From NCBI RefSeq assembly GCF_030272615.1, contig NC_081415.1, positions 367,394,667-367,458,666 on the forward strand: a stretch of 64,000 bases of DNA. The letters run 5' to 3'. Position numbers and translations under genes: made by a program. Each line of letters begins with the position of its first letter. Position 1 is the stretch's first letter. Under the pieces are notes generated by a model. It was not told where the DNA came from, did not search any database, and saw nothing but the letters and a program-made list of their open reading frames with translations. Shown here piece by piece: positions 59,782 to 64,000 of this stretch. This DNA comes from Cryptomeria japonica. Taxonomy: Eukaryota > Streptophyta > Pinopsida > Cupressales > Cupressaceae.

Positions 59782-59853
59782 TGTAGTCACATAAATCTGT
59801 CCATTTTAATTAAATGAATATTTCGTATTTATTTGATTAAAAATCCACTAGCC
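59782..59853 (+). mobile_element. E 5' LTR remnant, first 72 bp
   Basis: It matches 61590-61661 with one difference (TTTCGT versus TTTTGT), then stops at ACTAGCC and continues into PMD coding sequence (CCTCTGTC). Confidence 0.9.
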
Positions 59854-61174
59854 CCTCTGTCACCATCATCTCAATCACCTGTCCCCATCCGACCGCCAAT
59901 CCATGTGACCGCCTGTCTGGACACAGAAGCCCTCCCACGATCCCTGACAATACTGCTGGAAGGGGCTCATATAGTGCCGCTATATCTTCCCAGGCAATCG
60001 ACCCATCATCAATGAATACGTCCTCATCAAAAATCCTCTGGCAAGACACTGTCCCCCAGGATCGATCATACGTCACTAGCTGCCCTCGAATCGGAATCCG
60101 AAGAATACGCCACACGTCCTCCAAAGTCACCGTCATCTCGCCCTGAGCCAGATGGAACGTGCATGTCTCACTATGCCATCGCTCTGCTAAAGCTGTAATC
60201 AGGCCGTGATTCATCCGAATCACGGGCATATGCATCACCTCATAGAGCCCAGTAGTCGCAATACAATCTATCTCGATCTGAGTCAAACGATCTCGCAACC
60301 CCTGTGTCGCAGGGTGGCGCTCGCGTAACTGCAACATGCGTAGATCCTCCTGCACATAGACGTTCATCCAAACACCATCAGTTGTTTTGTTATCAAACTT
60401 TCTTAAGTTTAAACCTAGACTATCATCAGATACTTTGATCAAGTATCTTCGGGTCTCAACAGGTAAGCAATCATGGCCGCCTAGACTTCAACAGGCATTT
60501 ATCCTAACCAATGACCTAAGTCTCATCGGGCTGCTATGGTTCAAAACAACTCCCACTTCACCTCACCATTCATCAATCGTTAGACATCCGGAGTTTTATT
60601 TTGTCCGAAACTGGGGCATCTTGTATCCTAAAGCAAAAGCGCTATTTAACCTACAAAAGCGCTCATTCTGAACAATAGTGCTACAACAACATCAATAGCG
60701 CTCAAAAAGCCCAACAATAGCGCTATCAAAACAAAAGCACTAAAAAAGCTACACAATAGCGCTATTCAGGTCAATAGCGCTCAATTAGCTACTCCATAGC
60801 GCTACAAAAACAAAGGCGCTAAAACCACTCTACAATAGCGCTATTACGAGACAATAGCGCTCAATTGACCCTACAGTAGCGCTAATTTATCAAAAGCGCT
60901 CAAACTTGCTTGCAAAAGCGCTAAATTCATGCAAAAGCGCTAAAAATAGCCTACAAAAGCGCTATTGCGGCACAATAGCGCTAATTCATGGAGCAAAAGC
61001 GCTAAAAACCTAGTTCCAACGCTCTTGCTCCGACTTGACTTGGACTTAGCTAAAAACATACCAAAAATGCATAAAAAGTGAGTTTTCGAATTTGCGTACC
61101 GCTGGTCCATAGTCGGCTGGGCGCTGGTACCGGCGGACTCGCTCAAATCGGTGCTCGGTGATCGGAAACGGCAT
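59837..61174 (-). CDS. E antisense PMD protein, best-preserved copy, C-terminally truncated
   Basis: Exon 1 is 61174-61100 (25 codons, MPFPITEHRFERVRRYQRPA and five more residues), ending at a GTACGC donor. The intron (61099-60350, 750 bp) carries the AGCGCT array. The acceptor TATGTGCAG precedes exon 2 at 60349, which begins GAGGATCTACGC in phase and stays open to a stop at 59837. The PMD signature is clear: HMPVIRMNHGLITALAERWH, TCTFHLAQGEMTVTLEDVWR, ILRIPIRGQLVTYDRSWG, IAWEDIAALYEPL, CPDRRSHGLAVGWG. The last few residues come from the LTR remnant, so about the second half of the protein is lost by deletion. The relatives MAIN and MAIL1 are nuclear PMD proteins that work with phosphatase-like PP7L. 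The splice model is mine; an unspliced reading from 60442 is the alternative. Confidence 0.78.
60636..61007 (-). repeat. AGCGCT word array in the intron of the E PMD gene
   Basis: Nineteen words, about 20 bp apart, with consensus CAAWAGCGCTMAW on the plus strand; sixteen keep exact AGCGCT. Variants are AGTGCT, AGCACT and GGCGCT. Words start near 60639, 60659, 60675, 60697, 60718, 60736, 60758, 60775 and so on to 61000. The spacers vary, so this is a recurring word rather than a simple tandem duplication. Confidence 0.92.
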
Positions 61175-61270
61175 CGTCGCTTCTCCTTGCTCCTCCAAAT
61201 GTCACTGTCAGAGCTATAGTTTTCAACTGGTCGCGGTCACAAATGATCCTATTTTACCCCCTTTCACCCC

Positions 61271-61277
61271 ATTTATA
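61271..61277 (-). promoter_or_regulatory. TATA box of the E PMD gene
   Basis: TATAAAT on the minus strand (GGGGGGTATAAATGGGG), about 100 bp upstream of the ATG at 61174, in a CpG-rich stretch (about 61080-61340) unlike its surroundings. Confidence 0.65.
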
Positions 61278-61573
61278 CCCCCCGCCGTCACCGTAACTTC
61301 GCCCCGCTCATCGCCGTGGTCCCCGTGAACTTCCCGAGCCCCCCATTTCTCCATGTTTCCCCCGATTTCTTCTATTTTTAACCAGTATACCTAACTTCTT
61401 CTCTTCTATCACCTCGCCAATTTTCATTCTTTTTCGAGAGATCGCCCGATTTTTCAAAAAAAATTTCGGCCCATCTCTCGAGGGGGCATACCACTCATTA
61501 AATTAACATTTTAATGGGGCATTTCTTCACACCAGTTTTTCTTTCTTTGAAACGATGCGATAAACTGCACCGT

Positions 61574-61589
61574 CTCAAAGAGGGGCAAA
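61574..61589 (+). promoter_or_regulatory. E polypurine tract
   Basis: CTCAAAGAGGGGCAAA directly before the 3' LTR start TGTAGTCAC. Confidence 0.88.
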
Positions 61590-63022
61590 TGTAGTCACAT
61601 AAATCTGTCCATTTTAATTAAATGAATATTTTGTATTTATTTGATTAAAAATCCACTAGCCATCAATTAATTAAATTAATATTTAATTAATTCATCCCCA
61701 AACATTCTTCTATTAATTAAATAAATTATTCAATTTATTTTAATTAATTCATTAAATCAAATTCCCATCAATTAAATAAATAAAATCAATTTATTTAATT
61801 AAATCCCCCTTTTCCTCTTTTAAATAAATTAACATTTATTTAAATCATTTTAAAACCCCCCCCACTTGCATTTTCCTACAAATGCAACTTGCACACATTT
61901 ATTGAAATAAATGAATTTTTATTTTAATAAAATCCTATTTTCCCTCACCCACCAAATCCACTTGCAAAATCTAATCCCCTTCTAGATTCTTCTAACCCCT
62001 TCCTAATTAACCTAATCCATCCCCTAATTATTGTCACATTCCTAAGCAAAATGGAGTCACTTCTCAAATGGCCCAAAGTCTTGGATAACCATTGAAGGTT
62101 TTCAACCTTCAACCACCAAAAACCCCAAAGTCTTTGAAAACCATTAAAGGCTTCCAACTTTCAACCACTTAATCCACAAAGTCTCCAATAACCATTAATG
62201 GTTAACTCAAACTCTCCCACATGGTTAAAACATTTGTTTTGACTCAACCTCTACCCAACCCAAGGGTCTCATCAGGTCATTAATGCTTTGACCATGATTA
62301 TCTCTTAATCATTTGCACAAAGGTTTATCCTTGGATTAACTCCTAATCCAGTGGGTAATCCTAATTTAGGCTTGACCCTTAGCCTTTAGATAACCATGAA
62401 GTCTTCTCAGGCATTCAATGCCTCCAACCCCTTTCTTTCAACCCAATCCTGTGTTGACACTTGTCATTATTTTATTGGTGCAAATTGTGCACATGGATCC
62501 CCAACTTTCAAGCTTGACCCTTGATTAAACCTTTCAATCCTGGCCATCCATTGCTCCATTTTTCCTATAAATAGAGCCCATTCCTTCATACTCCAGATCC
62601 TGAAACTTGTGTGCATCTAAGCTATAGACATTTTAGAAAGCATTTTAGCATAAACAATCTAATCTTTTGTCTTTTGGTTAAAATATATCATTTTAGCATT
62701 AGCATTAGCTTTTTATTTCACATTTAGAGCTATATTACAATCTCAATCCTCCATAAGCATCCATAGTGCAAAAAGCTGCTGAGAGCTACACTATTTTGGA
62801 ACTTGGAGAGGAGAGGAACAAGGGAGAAGGAGCTAATATCATGTTAAGAGATAGTTGGAGATATCTCATTGTCTTACTTCTTTAGTTAGATTCATTAGCA
62901 TGTTTTTAGTGTCTCCTTTGGAATGCCTTCATGTTTTAGTTTTTGATTGACTAACGCTAATACTTTGTGTGTTTTGTGTTGTTTGATCATAAGCTAACAT
63001 TGTGCCATTTAGGAGGGCATCA
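61590..63022 (+). mobile_element. E 3' LTR
   Basis: 1433 bp, homologous along its length to the D LTRs in opposite orientation. Landmarks are the C run at about 61855-61863 (G run in D), the TATA box CTATAAATAGAGCCCATTCC at 62565-62584, and GGAACTTGGAGAGGAGAGGA at about 62798. It ends GGGCATCA before the TSD. Confidence 0.9.
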
Positions 63023-64000
63023 CATATAGTGGCAAAAGGGATCACTAATAGCTAGGAAAGGTTGTATATTGATAGTAGTTTTTGATGATGTTGATACAAT
63101 TCTATGGCAACCATGGGGTGATTACAAGTATTGAATTGAGGATGCACAACAAATACCTTATGTTGACAACCTAGATTTTTTATTGTTCGAATACTGCACA
63201 TCTTTAAGAGCTATATATTAGGTTGAGAATTATGATGGCTCCATCAAAACAAAGGTATTCTATTAGGGGATAACATTTTTTTGTGTACCTATAGGGAGAT
63301 GCATTATTGGGATCCTATTATAGATGCAAGTTTGACCATAGATAATTTTCATAGCTTGACACCTCTTTATTGGAATTTGTGATTAGATATTGTTGATGTG
63401 GGTACTACAACTAAGTATGTGGGATGGTGACCTATAGATAGGGTAATATGTCTAATAAATCTTTGGGAGAGTATAGAAAATAGTAGAAGAGGATGGTGGA
63501 AGGAGGGTACAAAGGAGAGTGGAGCCTATCATGAAACTAGTAGGTGGTGATGATGGAATAGATGATAGAAGAGGTGAAGAGAAAGAAGTTACTATAGGAT
63601 ACAAAGGAGGATTAGCATATGGACTAGAGGAGGTTGGCTAGGATGAGGTGGTAAGTGGTGAGGATGTAGTGGAGGATCTACAAGTGAGACTGTTAATAGA
63701 ATTAACTACGCATGATGATGCTTGATTAGAGAGAGATTAGGTATGGGTTGAGTATATTACTCTACAGACTCAAGTGGTTATCTTTTAGACACTGGTCATT
63801 CATAAATAGCTAAGAGGGACACTCAATTTAGTTAGAGGGATGCAACAATTATTTTGATATCATAGAGAAGAGGAAACCATACAAAAGATCAATAATATAT
63901 CTATAGGACCAATGACATCAACTATGGTTGAGATTATACAATTTACATGGGAGGCAATATGCTATAAGACATTATATAAGGGTGTTCCACTACAGAGACA

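Larger units (their letters stand above)
59782..63022 (+). mobile_element. element E: internally deleted D-family retrotransposon with antisense PMD gene
   Basis: The ends TGTAGTCACATAAATC (59782) and GGAGGGCATCA (63022) are flanked by the exact TSD CATAT (59777-59781 and 63023-63027). Only 72 bp of the 5' LTR remain, joined directly to the middle of the PMD exon. The PBS, leader, gag and pol are absent. The 3' part is intact: PMD gene (antisense), promoter, conserved block, PPT and full 3' LTR. The internal parts 60411-60560 and 61400-61589 match the 3' region of D. Confidence 0.88.
58567..64000 (+). pseudogene. F antisense PMD gene, decayed and split by element E
   Basis: Exon 1 at 58567 (MVGISVVNHHEEWLQIHN, then TAA, PKNYSPP) aligns with exon 1 of A and E. 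Intron to an acceptor TTTATTGCAG at 59087. Exon 2 begins GAGGACCTAG at 59088, the same codons as in E, and runs with stops to 59776: SEHNSFHLRT, MTLEDVWRIICIPIHGERVM, VGIIGGMVLLDRRSSG. Element E then interrupts it (TSD CATAT). Coding-like text resumes at 63028 (LDFLLFEYCTSLRAIY, YWDPIIDASLTIDNFHSLTP) and continues into an acidic tail and a possible coiled coil to the window end (IGPMTSTMVEIIQFTWEA). The gene is antisense to F. The 3' end is outside the window. Confidence 0.7.

Noticed and set aside
60636-61007. CRISPR-like array (regular short repeats)
   Set aside because: The repeated unit is only about 13 bp, spacers are about 7 bp, and the context is a plant retrotransposon.

Overview
The window looks like repeat-rich nuclear DNA from a large-genome seed plant, probably a gymnosperm (inference). 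It is AT-rich, has no tRNA or rRNA genes, and no single-copy host gene is convincing. Nearly everything is LTR retrotransposon, inserted one inside another. I read element boundaries from LTR pairs, primer binding sites (PBS), polypurine tracts (PPT) and 5-bp target-site duplications (TSD). Element names below are mine.

Layout. 1-7068: a decayed large gene of unknown function (minus strand) and a LINE 3' fragment (plus). 11224-13593: an old LTR (element H) with a solo LTR inserted six bases inside it (TSD GTAGT). From about 13594 to the window end lies element F (minus), the oldest layer. F's 3' LTR is split by element G (plus, 14307-57921, TSD CTAAT). G's 5' LTR is split by element C (minus, 15284-21904, TSD ACCCT), a copia-type non-autonomous element with gag and a large accessory gene but no pol. 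G's interior holds element A (plus, 25457-56345, TSD CCATG), which carries one extra internal LTR. A holds element D (minus, 34798-50020, TSD GTTTG), a Ty3/gypsy Tat-lineage element with gag, protease, reverse transcriptase, two RNase H domains and integrase, all carrying stops. Element E (plus, 59782-63022, TSD CATAT) has the same LTR family as D and sits inside F.

The most interesting signal is a repeated module. Three Tat-like elements (A, E, F) each carry, antisense to the element and just upstream of the PPT and 3' LTR, a two-exon gene for a plant mobile domain (PMD) protein. Each has a TATA box about 80-105 bp before a short first exon of about 25 codons, an intron, and a PMD exon. Each intron holds an array of a short palindrome-centred word, and the word differs between elements: AGCGCT in E (19 copies about 20 bp apart), TCGTACGA-like in A, and CAATTG-centred in F. 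The TCGTACGA-like word recurs in both 5' leaders of A. The AGCGCT word recurs in the 5' leader of D, whose LTR is E's family. A retrotransposon-borne protein paired with family-specific DNA words resembles the VANDAL/VANC anti-silencing systems of Arabidopsis, but with a different protein and a different element class. That functional reading is inference; the architecture is visible in the sequence.

Most copies are dead. Premature stops in D pol are consistent with C-to-T changes, and word copies often differ by CpG transitions. E is the best preserved, but its PMD exon is cut by an internal deletion.
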